Positions 8,083 to 16,260 of a stretch of 28,120 nt of DNA are shown one piece after another (within the stretch, counting starts at the first letter, position 1; each line of letters begins with the position of its first letter). Position numbers and translations under genes: made by a program. The notes below the pieces were generated by a model. That model made no database searches. It saw only the letters and a list, made by a program, of their open reading frames with translations, and was not told where the DNA came from. The stretch lies in contig CAJLWM010000024.1 in the NCBI GenBank assembly GCA_905210415.1, positions 1-28,120 on the forward strand, written 5' to 3'. This stretch comes from an uncultured Prevotellaceae bacterium (GTDB lineage: Bacteria > Bacteroidota > Bacteroidia > Bacteroidales > Muribaculaceae).

Positions 8083-9285
8083 ATGCATTCAGTAAGTTAT
8101 ATTTATAAAATCGGCGTAGGACCGTCGAGCAGTCACACTATGGGCCCAAAGCGTGCCGCAGAAAAATTCTTGGCTCGCCATCAATCGCCTGCTAAGTTTA
8201 AGGTGACTTTGTATGGCTCGCTTGCCGCTACGGGCAAGGGTCACATGACCGATAAAGCGATAATTGATGTGCTCACTAAGGTGGCTCCTACCGAGATAGA
8301 ATGGCGCTCAAGCGAGTTCTTGCCTTTCCACCCAAATGCCATGACCTTTTATGCCTACGACGCCGAGGGCAATGAGATGGGCAAGCGCACCTATTATTCG
8401 ATAGGTGGCGGCGACATCGTAGAGGAAGGTCAGACCGTGTCGCCACGTCCTGATGTGTATGAATTGTCGCATATCAGCGACATCAAGAAATGGTGCGTAA
8501 ATAGCGGCCGTTCGTATTGGGAATATGTCAACGAATGCGAGAAGCCAGAAATCTGGGAATATCTGCGCGAGGTGTGGCAGGTGATGAAGGATGCTGTGCA
8601 GCGCGGCATTGAGGCTGAGGGCGTGCTTCCAGGTGGACTTGGCGTTAGCCGTAAGGCAGTGAGCTACTATGTGAAGGCGCAAGGCTACACAGGTAGTCTG
8701 AAAAGCCGCGGATTGGTGTATGCTTATGCTCTGGCTGTGAGCGAGGAAAATGCAAGCGGTGGACGAATCGTTACGGCTCCTACTTGCGGATCGTGTGGCG
8801 TGTTGCCAGCGGTGCTTTATCATTTGCATCTCACAAAGGGATTCTCCGAACAGCGCATCTTGCGTGCTCTTGCCACTGCGGGCTTGTTTGGCTTGGTGGC
8901 AAAGACCAATGCTTCGGTGTCGGGCGCCGATGTTGGCTGCCAAGGCGAAGTGGGTGTGGCATGCGCTATGGCTGCCGCTGCTGCCAACCAGTTGTTTGGC
9001 GGCACACCAGCCCAGATAGAATATGCCGCTGAGATGGGACTTGAGCATCACTTGGGCTTGACGTGCGACCCAGTGTGCGGATTGGTGCAGATACCTTGCA
9101 TCGAGCGCAACGCATATGCTGCAGCCCGTGCTCTCGACTCAAACCTATATAGCAACTTCAGCGACGGTAATCACTTCATCAGCTACGACCGCGTGGTGGA
9201 AGTGATGAAACAGACCGGCCACGACTTGCCAAGCCTTTACAAGGAAACTTCTAAGGGCGGTCTTGCTGCTATCAAAAAGGGTTGA
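8083..9285 (+). CDS. sdaA: L-serine ammonia-lyase, iron-sulfur dependent
   Basis: The enzyme deaminates L-serine to pyruvate and ammonia with a [4Fe-4S] cluster. The 400-residue chain contains both parts of the enzyme: the N-terminal beta domain with [10 protein letters not shown] (13-22) and the C-terminal alpha domain. Candidate cluster cysteines are in TCGSCG (234-239), GCQGEVG (285-291) and CDPVCG (328-333). Single-chain length is normal. The next gene starts 5 bp after the stop (or overlaps it if a TTG is used), implying one transcript. A TATATTTG match (8073-8080) ends 2 nt before the ATG; it would give a leaderless message and may be chance. Confidence 0.95.
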   Translation: MHSVSYIYKIGVGPSSSHTMGPKRAAEKFLARHQSPAKFKVTLYGSLAATGKGHMTDKAIIDVLTKVAPTEIEWRSSEFLPFHPNAMTFYAYDAEGNEMGKRTYYSIGGGDIVEEGQTVSPRPDVYELSHISDIKKWCVNSGRSYWEYVNECEKPEIWEYLREVWQVMKDAVQRGIEAEGVLPGGLGVSRKAVSYYVKAQGYTGSLKSRGLVYAYALAVSEENASGGRIVTAPTCGSCGVLPAVLYHLHLTKGFSEQRILRALATAGLFGLVAKTNASVSGADVGCQGEVGVACAMAAAAANQLFGGTPAQIEYAAEMGLEHHLGLTCDPVCGLVQIPCIERNAYAAARALDSNLYSNFSDGNHFISYDRVVEVMKQTGHDLPSLYKETSKGGLAAIKKG

Positions 9286-9290
9286 ACGAT

Positions 9291-11057
9291 ATGCGTATAG
9301 GAAAGGGCATAAACTGGACGGTATTCACGGCGCCAATCATCAGGCAGTGGCCTTTCTTTGTGTGCTTCTTTGTGATGATCGGCTTCACCACGCTGAAGTC
9401 GATGATTGCAAACATCGTGAATCCGCAGTACTTCGCCGGCTTGATTACTTGGCAATTGCCCTTAGCGCTATGTGTCACTTATTTGGCTACATGCATCGTG
9501 CATTTCTCCCGCAAAATGTGGGTGAAAGTGGCGATGTATGCCATTGGTGTGGCGTTGTTTATGCTATACATGTTTCTATGGCGTGTGTTCGGTTTGTATA
9601 TACAGCCAATGGTGGTCACGCTGTTGGTAGAGACAAATCAGCGCGAGGCGAGCGAGTTTCTTCACACATTCCTTCTTTCGCCGGGCGGAATCACAGCCAT
9701 CGCAGCGTCGGTTGTGATGGTGGCATTGATTGTCGGGCTGGAGAAGTGTCGCGAAGCGGTGAGCGCAAGCCTTATGCAAGTCAAGTGGCGCAATTTTGTG
9801 TTGGTGCCACTGTTGGCGTTGATAGCCGTAGGGGCATATCAGACGAAAACTTATGGCAGACTTGCCACGATGAGGACAGTTGAAGATGCTCCATTGACAG
9901 GCGATACCTTCTCTTTTGATGCTGTTACAAGTGTGGCATATTCGGTGCTTTCGATTCCTGTGGCACAGCGAGAATATGACGAAGCTTTGCTGACGAATAC
10001 GAATATAGCAGAAAAACCGCTTGTGGAGGATGCTGATTCGCTGAATGTGATATTCGTCATAGGTGAGTCGTATATAAAGCGCCATGCTGGGGTGTATGGT
10101 TATTATCTCAACACTACGCCGAATATCGCTGCGGAGCAAAGGCAAGGGCGAATGTTCTTGTTCACCGATGTGCTTAGTCCGATAGGCAGCACGGTGCAGT
10201 CGATGAAGAATATGCTCAGCACAAACAGCCTTAATTCCGGTGAAAAGTGGAGCAAATTCCCTATGTTCACGGCATTGTTTAAGAAGGCTGGCTTTAATGT
10301 CTATTTTTGGGACAATCAGAAGTGCGACAATACGCCATTATACGGATTGTCGATAAACAACCTGCTTTATGGCGAGGAGATGCTGAGGGCTTGTTATACG
10401 CAGATAAACACCAATACATATAATTACGACGGCGAATTGGTTGACGACTTCGTGCGTCGCAAAAAACCGGATGGCCAACACAATCTGGTGCTATTCCACA
10501 TCTGGGGACAGCATATCGACGCCAAAGCCAGATATCCGCATACCGAGGAATTTGAGAGATTCTCCCATAAGGATATCCGCAGCAATGCTCTGTATATGAC
10601 CGATGCGAAGCGTCAAGAAGTGGCAGAATATGACAATGCCACGCTGTATAACGACTATGTGATAGGCAAAATCATAGAAACGTATCGCGAAAAAAATGCG
10701 GTGCTGGTGTATTTGTCGGATCATGGCGAGGAAGTGTACGACTATCGCGACTCTAAGGGACGTAAAGAGGTTGATGATGATAAAGTATCGCAATACTTAC
10801 AATTTATCAATGAGATACCGTTTATGATATGGTGCTCAGATAGATACAAGGCTTTGCATCCGCAGATTGTGGAAGATATCACAAAAGCTGTTGATCGTCC
10901 GTTTATGATCGATCAAGTGCCGCAAGTGTTGATGCACTTGGCAAGCGTGAAGAGTGTGTATTACAACGCCGAGCAAGATGTTCTTAGCCCGAAATTCAAG
11001 AGGCACAGGCGCGTGTTGCTGTCGGGCTACGACTACGATAAGCAAATGAATAGATAA
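9291..11057 (+). CDS. Phosphoethanolamine transferase, sulfatase fold (EptA/CptA-like)
   Basis: The 588-residue protein has about five membrane helices in its first 190 residues, then a large periplasmic sulfatase-fold domain. Family features seen are FVIGESYIKRH (GES 258-260, metal-binding Glu), VYGYYLNTTPN, GSTVQSM (from 299, the expected Thr nucleophile region), LVLFHIWGQH and YLSDHGEEVYDYRD with the late Asp-His metal pair. Such enzymes move phosphoethanolamine from phosphatidylethanolamine to lipid A or core sugars, which often lowers cationic-peptide binding. The acceptor here is unknown. I preferred ATG 9291 over an in-frame TTG at 9282 that overlaps the sdaA stop. Confidence 0.88.
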   Translation: MRIGKGINWTVFTAPIIRQWPFFVCFFVMIGFTTLKSMIANIVNPQYFAGLITWQLPLALCVTYLATCIVHFSRKMWVKVAMYAIGVALFMLYMFLWRVFGLYIQPMVVTLLVETNQREASEFLHTFLLSPGGITAIAASVVMVALIVGLEKCREAVSASLMQVKWRNFVLVPLLALIAVGAYQTKTYGRLATMRTVEDAPLTGDTFSFDAVTSVAYSVLSIPVAQREYDEALLTNTNIAEKPLVEDADSLNVIFVIGESYIKRHAGVYGYYLNTTPNIAAEQRQGRMFLFTDVLSPIGSTVQSMKNMLSTNSLNSGEKWSKFPMFTALFKKAGFNVYFWDNQKCDNTPLYGLSINNLLYGEEMLRACYTQINTNTYNYDGELVDDFVRRKKPDGQHNLVLFHIWGQHIDAKARYPHTEEFERFSHKDIRSNALYMTDAKRQEVAEYDNATLYNDYVIGKIIETYREKNAVLVYLSDHGEEVYDYRDSKGRKEVDDDKVSQYLQFINEIPFMIWCSDRYKALHPQIVEDITKAVDRPFMIDQVPQVLMHLASVKSVYYNAEQDVLSPKFKRHRRVLLSGYDYDKQMNR

Positions 11058-11078
11058 CATTAAGCAAATTATGATAAA

Positions 11079-11261
11079 CCCAATTCGGTCGTTAGGGCTT
11101 GGTAGGATTTCGAAATTTTAGAAGTGCAGATTTTGATTGTTTTTTAATGAGTAATAGCAAGCTATTGCGAATTAAAAACAATATAAAGATGCCTTATAAA
11201 AGTCGAAAGGCACCAAGCAGTAAAAAAATCACCTAATTTACGGCCTAATGACCGATTTGGG
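11079..11261. repeat. 183-bp element with terminal inverted repeats, family copy 2
   Basis: The left end is CCCAATTCGGTCGTTAGG (11079-11096) and the right end CCTAATGACCGATTTGGG (11244-11261). They are inverted copies with two differences over 18 bp. Inside, GCTTGGT pairs with ACCAAGC. A long hairpin at about 11137-11182 has arms TTGTTTTTTAAT and ATTAAAAACAA and centre AATAGC-AA-GCTATT. GCCTT/AAGGC forms another small hairpin. No open frame is supported, so it is non-autonomous or non-coding. Confidence 0.6.
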
Positions 11262-11268
11262 ATAAATA

Positions 11269-11309
11269 TTGCGAGGCGGCATCAATACAGATTTGATGCC
11301 GCCTCGCAA
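11269..11309. terminator. Strong bidirectional terminator
   Basis: A perfect 17-bp inverted repeat, TTGCGAGGCGGCATCAA and its complement, encloses a 7-nt loop. It sits between the plus-strand transferase gene and the minus-strand gene ending at 11326, where a shared terminator is expected. Confidence 0.8.
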
Positions 11310-11325
11310 CGTGTATGTGGGGCGA

Positions 11326-11901
11326 TTAGTTGCCTTTGAGGTTCTCGATGTCGCTGATGATCTCCTTGGCTTGGCGTTGGGTGCGTTGATATTGCTTGAT
11401 GCCAAATGCTAAGCCCAACACGAGCCCGATGGCTGCACCAATGATGGTTGGGATTGGGTCGTAGACCATATTGAGCGTTTCGTAAAGTAGCCAAGTCAGC
11501 CACACCACTAAGAATGGAATGCTGAACCAAAGCCATCGGCTCTGCATCTTCTTGAATCGCAGAGTGCGCAGGCGCATATCTATAAGGTCGGCGTTGAGGG
11601 CATCGGCGTTATTGATGCCGAGGCGGAAATAGATGTTGTAAAGCACGGCCACTAGCAGAAACACAATGGTGACTGCGGTGAACAGCCACGACCAATTGAC
11701 CAGATAATGGTCGGCTATAATGGCAATTATGCCCAAAATGGCTATTGCCATGATTTTGCGTCCGTCGCTATTGATATTGCGCACCTTGCTTTCGATAGAT
11801 GCTCGTATCAAGCGCTCGTTGATTATCTGTTGGTTGTTGAGGCTCCTATTGAGTATGTTGAATTGTTCTTTCAGTTGTTGCAGTTCAAATGAATTATCCA
11901 T
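11326..11901 (-). CDS. Four-helix membrane protein co-transcribed with the sigma factor
   Basis: I do not recognise the family. The 191-residue protein begins with a coiled-coil-like cytoplasmic helix (about 5-40). Two pairs of membrane helices follow, at about 50-67 and 72-90, then 122-141 and 149-168, and a charged helical tail. It starts 12 bp after the ECF sigma-factor gene. By position it could control that sigma factor, but the usual zinc or FecR-type anti-sigma motifs are absent. That role is inference only. Confidence 0.75.
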   Translation of the reverse strand: MDNSFELQQLKEQFNILNRSLNNQQIINERLIRASIESKVRNINSDGRKIMAIAILGIIAIIADHYLVNWSWLFTAVTIVFLLVAVLYNIYFRLGINNADALNADLIDMRLRTLRFKKMQSRWLWFSIPFLVVWLTWLLYETLNMVYDPIPTIIGAAIGLVLGLAFGIKQYQRTQRQAKEIISDIENLKGN

Positions 11902-11913
11902 AATAGTGACTTT

Positions 11914-12402
11914 TTACTTCGTTTCGTGATTAGACATTTGTTTTAGTTGCTCGCGTATGCGGAACAAACGGGTGGCAACGTTGCTTGTGGTGATGCCAAC
12001 AATGGCAGCAATTTCGTCGTAGGGGATGCCTTCGAGCCATAGCAGCACTATTGCACGATCGAAAGGCTTCAGCTGATGCACGCGCTCATATAGCATTCTC
12101 ACCTGCTGAGCATCGGCATCTTTGTCTTCAAAGTAGTCAACGTCCATCGATAATGGCACGGTGACATTCTTTTTCTTCTTGCGCTCGCAAGAGATGCAGG
12201 TGTTGAGGCTTATACGCCATATCCACGTGGCTATGTTGCTTTGCCCCTTAAATGTTGGCAAGCCTTGCCAGATGGCTATCAGCACCTCTTGAAAGAGGTC
12301 ATTGACCTCCTCTGAGTCTTTTGAGAACATAAAGCACACGGTGTAGATGGTGTTTTTATGCTTCTTCACGAGCTGCTCAAATTCTTTTTCGTCTATTTTC
12401 AT
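11914..12402 (-). CDS. ECF-type RNA polymerase sigma factor
   Basis: The 162-residue protein has sigma region 2 (about 8-75: DLFQEVLIAIWQGLPTFKG and TWIWRISLNTCISCERKKK) and region 4 (about 105-155: LKPFDRAIVLLWLEGIPYDE, then a helix-turn-helix IAAIVGITTSNVATRLFRIR). Region 3 is absent, as in ECF sigma factors. It directs RNA polymerase to a specific promoter set; the regulon cannot be read here. It is divergent from the CBM9-like gene and followed by a four-helix membrane protein gene. A near-consensus -7 box lies at 12470-12477. Confidence 0.92.
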   Translation of the reverse strand: MKIDEKEFEQLVKKHKNTIYTVCFMFSKDSEEVNDLFQEVLIAIWQGLPTFKGQSNIATWIWRISLNTCISCERKKKKNVTVPLSMDVDYFEDKDADAQQVRMLYERVHQLKPFDRAIVLLWLEGIPYDEIAAIVGITTSNVATRLFRIREQLKQMSNHETK

Positions 12403-12469
12403 TGATAAGTAAGAATATGTTTTTGTACAACCAAGTTAGTGGTTTTTTCTTGATTGCACTTATTAGACG

Positions 12470-12477
12470 CAAAGATT
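12470..12477 (-). promoter_or_regulatory. Possible sigma-factor gene promoter
   Basis: On the minus strand AATCTTTG differs from TAnnTTTG at one position. It lies 68 nt upstream of the ECF sigma-factor ATG. No -33 element was confirmed. Confidence 0.35.
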
Positions 12478-12532
12478 GTGCGGAAAATTACACCGCGGGC
12501 AAGAAAAAGTGCTGTTTTTGAGAATAAAGTGC

Positions 12533-12540
12533 TAATTTTG
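12533..12540 (+). promoter_or_regulatory. -7 box upstream of the CBM9-like gene
   Basis: TAATTTTG fits the TAnnTTTG consensus and lies 45 nt before the ATG at 12585. The -33 position lacks a clear TTG, so an alternative sigma factor or activator is possible. Confidence 0.5.
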
Positions 12541-12584
12541 CATCACTACTAATAAAAACATCATAAACCACAACTCATCACAAC

Positions 12585-13310
12585 ATGAGAAAACTAATAA
12601 CAATAATACTTTCGATTATGATTACTGCAACAGCGACTGCGATGGTGAACGAGTATGGCAAGGTGCTTGCCGTGAAGAAAATAGCAATGGATGAGGCGAT
12701 GCCGCTATCCGACATTCCTGCCTTGCTCGACCGATGTGGCGTGGAATACAACGACGTGGATATTGCCAACTGGCCTGAATACAACAAGCAGACGCCAAAA
12801 GCGCAATTCCGCATTGCGCACACTGGCGCAAACATCATCATCAACTACCGCGCCACCGAGAATAGCGGGGCCGCCAACGATATGGGTTGGAACGTGTGGG
12901 AAGATGCTTGTATGGAATTTTTCTCATCGCCAGCCGACGATGGCATTTACTACAATATGGAGTGCAACTGCACTGGCCACGTGCTGCTGTGTGCCGGAGC
13001 GCCTGGCACCGAGCGTCCTGCCGCATCGGCCGAGACCTTGGCTAAGATTAAGCGTTGGTCGACACTTGACAGCGGACTCTTTGCCGAGCGTGTGGGCGAA
13101 TGCACATGGCAAGTGGTGCTTGTGATTCCTGCCGACGTATTTTATCAACATAAAATCACCGATTTCTCGGGCTTGACATTCCGTGCCAACTTCTATAAGT
13201 GCGGCGATAAATTGCAGCAACCACACTTCCTCTCATGGAATGCCATAGGCACAAGCAAGCCTAATTTTCACCAACCACAGTATTTCGGCACCATCGTGTT
13301 TGAAAAGTAG
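12585..13310 (+). CDS. Secreted CBM9-like carbohydrate-binding protein
   Basis: The 241-residue protein starts with a signal peptide (about 1-19, no lipobox). It continues as a single beta-sandwich domain resembling the carbohydrate-binding family 9-like group of Bacteroidota. Typical blocks are WNVWEDACMEFFSSP, then GIYYNMECNCTGHVLLC, FRANFYKCGDKLQQPHFLSW and the ending PQYFGTIVFEK. Such stand-alone proteins probably bind sugars in the periplasm or at the surface; the ligand is unknown. No polysaccharide-utilisation genes lie beside it. It is divergent from the sigma factor gene, so joint regulation is conceivable. Confidence 0.78.
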   Translation: MRKLITIILSIMITATATAMVNEYGKVLAVKKIAMDEAMPLSDIPALLDRCGVEYNDVDIANWPEYNKQTPKAQFRIAHTGANIIINYRATENSGAANDMGWNVWEDACMEFFSSPADDGIYYNMECNCTGHVLLCAGAPGTERPAASAETLAKIKRWSTLDSGLFAERVGECTWQVVLVIPADVFYQHKITDFSGLTFRANFYKCGDKLQQPHFLSWNAIGTSKPNFHQPQYFGTIVFEK

Positions 13311-13374
13311 TGGGAAAAGTGATGATTTTAAGAATTTTTTTTGAAAAAAAGATGTAATAATGTGCAAAAGGCAA

Positions 13375-13382
13375 TACCTTTG
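13375..13382 (+). promoter_or_regulatory. -7 box of the FKBP operon
   Basis: TACCTTTG matches TAnnTTTG and lies 85 nt upstream of the first FKBP start. The -33 region is weak. Confidence 0.5.
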
Positions 13383-13467
13383 CACAAATGAAAGAGTGAC
13401 GTTGTATGGCAGATGCTGTGCATTGTCGTAAAGACAGAATAAATAAAACAAATAGATAATTATAGAC

Positions 13468-14058
13468 ATGGAGAAACTAAGTTACGCTCTTGGCTTGAGC
13501 ATGGGTCACAATTTCCTTGCATCGGGTATTAAGAGCCTTAATTACGAAGAATTTGCCGCAGGCGTAAAGGCTGTGTACGAAAACACCGAAAAGAAGATGA
13601 CTTTCGATGAGGCAAAGCAAGTGATACAAGACTTTTTTACTAAGCTCGAGGGCGAAGCTGCAGAAAAGAATCGTCAAGCAGGCGAAGCATTCTTGGCAGA
13701 AAACAAGAAGCGCTATGGCGTACACGTCACAGAGAGTGGTCTTCAATATGAAATCAAGAAGGAAGGCGAAGGTGAATGCCCAGAGGCTAAAGATAGCGTG
13801 ACAGTGCACTACACTGGTACACTCATCGACGGTCGCGTGTTCGACAGCTCAGTGCAACGCGGCGAGCCAGCCACATTTGGCGTTACTCAGGTGATTCCTG
13901 CATGGGTTGAGGCATTGCAAATGATGAAGCCGGGCGCAGAATGGCGCATCTATTGCCCATCAAACATCGCTTATGGCCCTAATGGCGCTGGCGGCATGAT
14001 TGGTCCTAACGAGACTTTGATTTTCGATATCCAATTGATTTCGGTAAATCGCAACTAA
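13468..14058 (+). CDS. FKBP-type peptidyl-prolyl isomerase, FklB-like
   Basis: The 196-residue protein has the FklB/FkpA plan. A helical dimerisation region (about 1-75) precedes a C-terminal FKBP domain (about 88-194) with VTVHYTGTLIDGRVFDSS, VIPAWVEALQMMKPGAEWRI and YGPNGAGGMIGPNETLIFDIQL. Most FK506-pocket residues are in place, although the usual VIPGW/F reads VIPAW. There is no signal peptide, so it is predicted cytoplasmic. The enzyme speeds proline cis-trans isomerisation during folding. A lipoprotein paralogue follows after 36 bp, so one fold activity is probably supplied to two compartments. Confidence 0.93.
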   Translation: MEKLSYALGLSMGHNFLASGIKSLNYEEFAAGVKAVYENTEKKMTFDEAKQVIQDFFTKLEGEAAEKNRQAGEAFLAENKKRYGVHVTESGLQYEIKKEGEGECPEAKDSVTVHYTGTLIDGRVFDSSVQRGEPATFGVTQVIPAWVEALQMMKPGAEWRIYCPSNIAYGPNGAGGMIGPNETLIFDIQLISVNRN

Positions 14059-14094
14059 TTTTCGGTAAACAACAATTAAAAAACTCATATAAAA

Positions 14095-14934
14095 ATGAAG
14101 AAAATTTTGTCACTCGCAGCAGCAGCTCTTATGCTCGTTAGCTGCAATGGTAACGCAAGCAAAAACGTTACATTGAACGACTCTGTCAGCGACCTTATGG
14201 GCGAAATGTATGGCTATGGCGTTGCTGGTCAATTCAAAAATGGTCCAGACTCTGCAAAGTTTGATAAGAAAGCATTCCTTCAAGGTCTTGAAATGATTGC
14301 AAATTTGGATACTGCTGAAATGAGCAAATTGCAAGGTATGCAAATGGGTATGCAAGTGCTTCAAATGCAAATGCAACTCAAGCAACAACAAAAGATCGAT
14401 TTCAACAAGACTGCTTTTGTTGAAGCTTTCAAGAAGGCATTTATGTCTGACTCGTTGAAGGATCCTCAAATGATTCAAATGCAACTTATGCCTATGATGG
14501 AACGTGCTTCTCGCGAAGCTAAGCTCAACGACCCTATCGCTAAGAAGAACAAGGCTGACGGTCAAGCATATGTTGAAAAGATGGTTAAGGAAGGTTACAC
14601 CAAGACTGCTTCTGGCCTTGTTTACAAGATGATCAACGAAGGCACAGGCGAAACTTTCAATGCTGACCAAAGCATCGACATCAAATATGAAGGCAAGCTT
14701 ATCGACGGTAAGGTGTTCGACGCGACTCAAGGCGAAGAAACTCGCTCAATGGCTCCTGGTCAAGTTGTTCCAGGTTTCAGAGAAGCTTTGATGCTTATGA
14801 AGCCAGGTGCTAAGATGATTGCCGTTATCCCAGGCGATTTGGCATACGGTGCTGAAGGCCGTGGCGATATCATCGGTCCTAACGCTACTTTGGTGTTCAC
14901 TATCGAAACCGTAGGCGTGCACACTGCAGAATAA
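14095..14934 (+). CDS. FKBP-type peptidyl-prolyl isomerase lipoprotein, FkpA-like
   Basis: The 279-residue protein starts with a lipoprotein signal (MKKILSLAAAALMLVSC, lipidated Cys17). A helical chaperone arm (about 25-160) follows, unusually rich in Met and Gln (MQMGMQVLQMQMQLKQQQ). The FKBP domain (about 165-277) has SIDIKYEGKLIDGKVFDAT, QVVPGFREALMLMKPGAKM and GRGDIIGPNATLVFTIE. It should act as a periplasmic or outer-membrane-anchored folding helper. Codon use is strongly skewed (CAA, AAG, CTT, GCT), unlike its neighbours and typical of high expression. A strong terminator follows at 14975. Confidence 0.92.
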   Translation: MKKILSLAAAALMLVSCNGNASKNVTLNDSVSDLMGEMYGYGVAGQFKNGPDSAKFDKKAFLQGLEMIANLDTAEMSKLQGMQMGMQVLQMQMQLKQQQKIDFNKTAFVEAFKKAFMSDSLKDPQMIQMQLMPMMERASREAKLNDPIAKKNKADGQAYVEKMVKEGYTKTASGLVYKMINEGTGETFNADQSIDIKYEGKLIDGKVFDATQGEETRSMAPGQVVPGFREALMLMKPGAKMIAVIPGDLAYGAEGRGDIIGPNATLVFTIETVGVHTAE

Positions 14935-14974
14935 TGCTACGTTAGCAGACAAACGTATAGAATATAGTAATACT

Positions 14975-15009
14975 GGGGACGCACCGCTTGGTGTGTCCCT
15001 AATTTTTTT
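14975..15009 (+). terminator. Rho-independent terminator of the FKBP operon
   Basis: GGGACGCACC-GCTT-GGTGTGTCCC forms a 10-bp stem with one G-U pair. It is followed by AATTTTTTTA. Confidence 0.92.
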
Positions 15010-15097
15010 ATCAATCGGCCGCTAAACATAGATGTTATTTTAAGGTTTTTTAAGGACAAAAAGTTTCTAAAAATGCACATTTCTTAAAAAAAGAATA

Positions 15098-15105
15098 TAA
15101 ATTTG
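15098..15105 (+). promoter_or_regulatory. -7 box of the Lrp-family gene
   Basis: TAAATTTG matches TAnnTTTG. It overlaps an in-frame GTG (15105), which rules out that longer start and supports the ATG at 15132. Confidence 0.55.
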
Positions 15106-15131
15106 TGTATTCTAACAATAAATCTGACACA

Positions 15132-15593
15132 ATGGAAAAAATTGACAATCTCGATAGAAAAATACTCGAGATAATAATGAAAAATGCACGCATGCCGTCG
15201 AAAGATGTTGCAGTAGAATGTGGCGTTTCGCGTGCGGCAATCCATCAGCGCATACAGCGTATGATAGATATGAAGGTTATCACTGGATCGGGTTACCATG
15301 TCAATGCTAAGACTCTCGGTTATGCCACTTGCACTTATGTGGGAGTGAAGCTTGAGCGTGGCTCTATGTATCGTGGCATCATCCCCGAATTGGAAAAGAT
15401 AAAGGAGGTGGTGGAATGCCATTTCTGCACGGGCCCGTATAACGTGCTCATTAAGGTGTATGCTCGCGACAATCAGCATCTCATGGAGTTGCTCAACGAC
15501 AAGATTCAGAGCATCAATGGCGTTACTGGCACAGAAACGCTCATCTCGCTCGACCAGAGCATCAATCGCGAGATACCTATCGAATACGAGTAG
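15132..15593 (+). CDS. Lrp/AsnC-family transcription regulator
   Basis: The 153-residue protein has an N-terminal helix-turn-helix (about 3-55: NLDRKILEIIMKNARMPSKD, then ECGVSRAAIHQRIQRMI). A RAM ligand-binding/oligomerisation domain (about 65-150) follows, with YVGVKLERGS and ECHFCTGPYNVLIKVYARD. Family members bind DNA as dimers or octamers and respond to amino acids; the effector here is unknown. The frame opens earlier at a GTG, but that codon lies in the promoter. A terminator at 15660-15699 separates it from folK. Confidence 0.93.
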   Translation: MEKIDNLDRKILEIIMKNARMPSKDVAVECGVSRAAIHQRIQRMIDMKVITGSGYHVNAKTLGYATCTYVGVKLERGSMYRGIIPELEKIKEVVECHFCTGPYNVLIKVYARDNQHLMELLNDKIQSINGVTGTETLISLDQSINREIPIEYE

Positions 15594-15659
15594 AAACAAA
15601 GGCGTCGGCTCCTTGCTGCAATGTGGCTGTAGAGGGGGCGCGACAAGTAACAATATTAT

Positions 15660-15699
15660 CCCCGAAACTCTTGCAGAATGGTTTCGGGGACAGTTTTTA
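15660..15699 (+). terminator. Terminator between the lrp-like gene and folK
   Basis: CCCCGAAAC and GTTTCGGGG form a perfect 9-bp stem around a 12-nt loop, followed by ACAGTTTTTA. The folK ATG begins only 3 nt later, so folK expression must rely on incomplete termination or on an unseen promoter. Confidence 0.88.
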
Positions 15700-15701
15700 T
15701 A

Positions 15702-16172
15702 ATGAGATATTATATCAATATAGGCACTAATTTGGGCGACAGGGAGGCTAATATAGAGGCCGCTCTGGCTGCATTGCGGCACAGCGATGGCTGCTGTGTG
15801 GCTGAGGTGTCGCATGCTGTGGCGTCGGCAGCCTGGGGCTACGAGAGCAGCAACGATTTCCTAAATGTGGCGGTGGCTGTAGATAGCGCCGTTGAGCCCA
15901 AGCAGATGCTTGAGCGTCTGAAAGGCATAGAGGATGAGGTGGGAAGCCGCGTGCACCGCGATTCTGCTGGCTGCTATTGCGACCGCATTATCGACCTTGA
16001 TATTATGGCTATCGACGAGCAGGTGATAGATATGCCCGAATTGCATGTGCCGCACTGTCATCTTGCCGAACGCACATTCTTTGTGGAGCCATTCCTTGAG
16101 ATAGCCCCTTCGTGGCATCATCCCCAGACGGGCGCCTCTCTTGCCGATATGCTATGCTGCTTGCGCAGATAG
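15702..16172 (+). CDS. folK: 2-amino-4-hydroxy-6-hydroxymethyldihydropteridine pyrophosphokinase
   Basis: FolK transfers pyrophosphate from ATP to 6-hydroxymethyl-7,8-dihydropterin, the step before dihydropteroate synthase in folate synthesis. The 156-residue protein begins MRYYINIGTNLGDREANI and carries CDRIIDLDIMAID and VPHCHLAERTFFVEPFLEIAP, the standard HPPK blocks. I start at the ATG at 15702. The longer frame from 15678 begins inside the preceding terminator hairpin. A hairpin at 16199 and a palindromic-repeat end at 16233 follow. No other folate gene is adjacent. Confidence 0.93.
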   Translation: MRYYINIGTNLGDREANIEAALAALRHSDGCCVAEVSHAVASAAWGYESSNDFLNVAVAVDSAVEPKQMLERLKGIEDEVGSRVHRDSAGCYCDRIIDLDIMAIDEQVIDMPELHVPHCHLAERTFFVEPFLEIAPSWHHPQTGASLADMLCCLRR

Positions 16173-16198
16173 GCGCGTGTTTTGCCACGTCTCGATGT

Positions 16199-16226
16199 CA
16201 ATCCTCTCTTCGTAAGAGGGGGATTG
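16199..16226. terminator. Hairpin after folK
   Basis: CAATCCTCTCTT pairs with AAGAGGGGGATTG across a 3-nt loop, with one bulge and one wobble pair. It lies between convergent folK and the WYL gene and is followed by TATTACATTT. Confidence 0.65.
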
Positions 16227-16232
16227 TATTAC

Positions 16233-16258
16233 ATTTACGGCCTAATGACCTATTTGGG
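16233..16258. repeat. Single end of the palindromic repeat family, copy 3
   Basis: Twenty-five of 26 bases match the right end of the 11079-11261 element (11236-11261). The shared core is CCTAATGACC-ATTTGGG. No left half-site is seen nearby, so this is a solo or truncated end. Confidence 0.65.
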
Positions 16259-16260
16259 TT

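Noticed and set aside
9263..9883. 206-residue plus-strand frame overlapping the phosphoethanolamine transferase
   Set aside because: Out-of-frame shadow with no recognisable motifs, fully inside a well-supported gene.
15678..15701. Upstream ATG for folK
   Set aside because: It sits inside the terminator hairpin; the conserved HPPK N-terminus begins at 15702.
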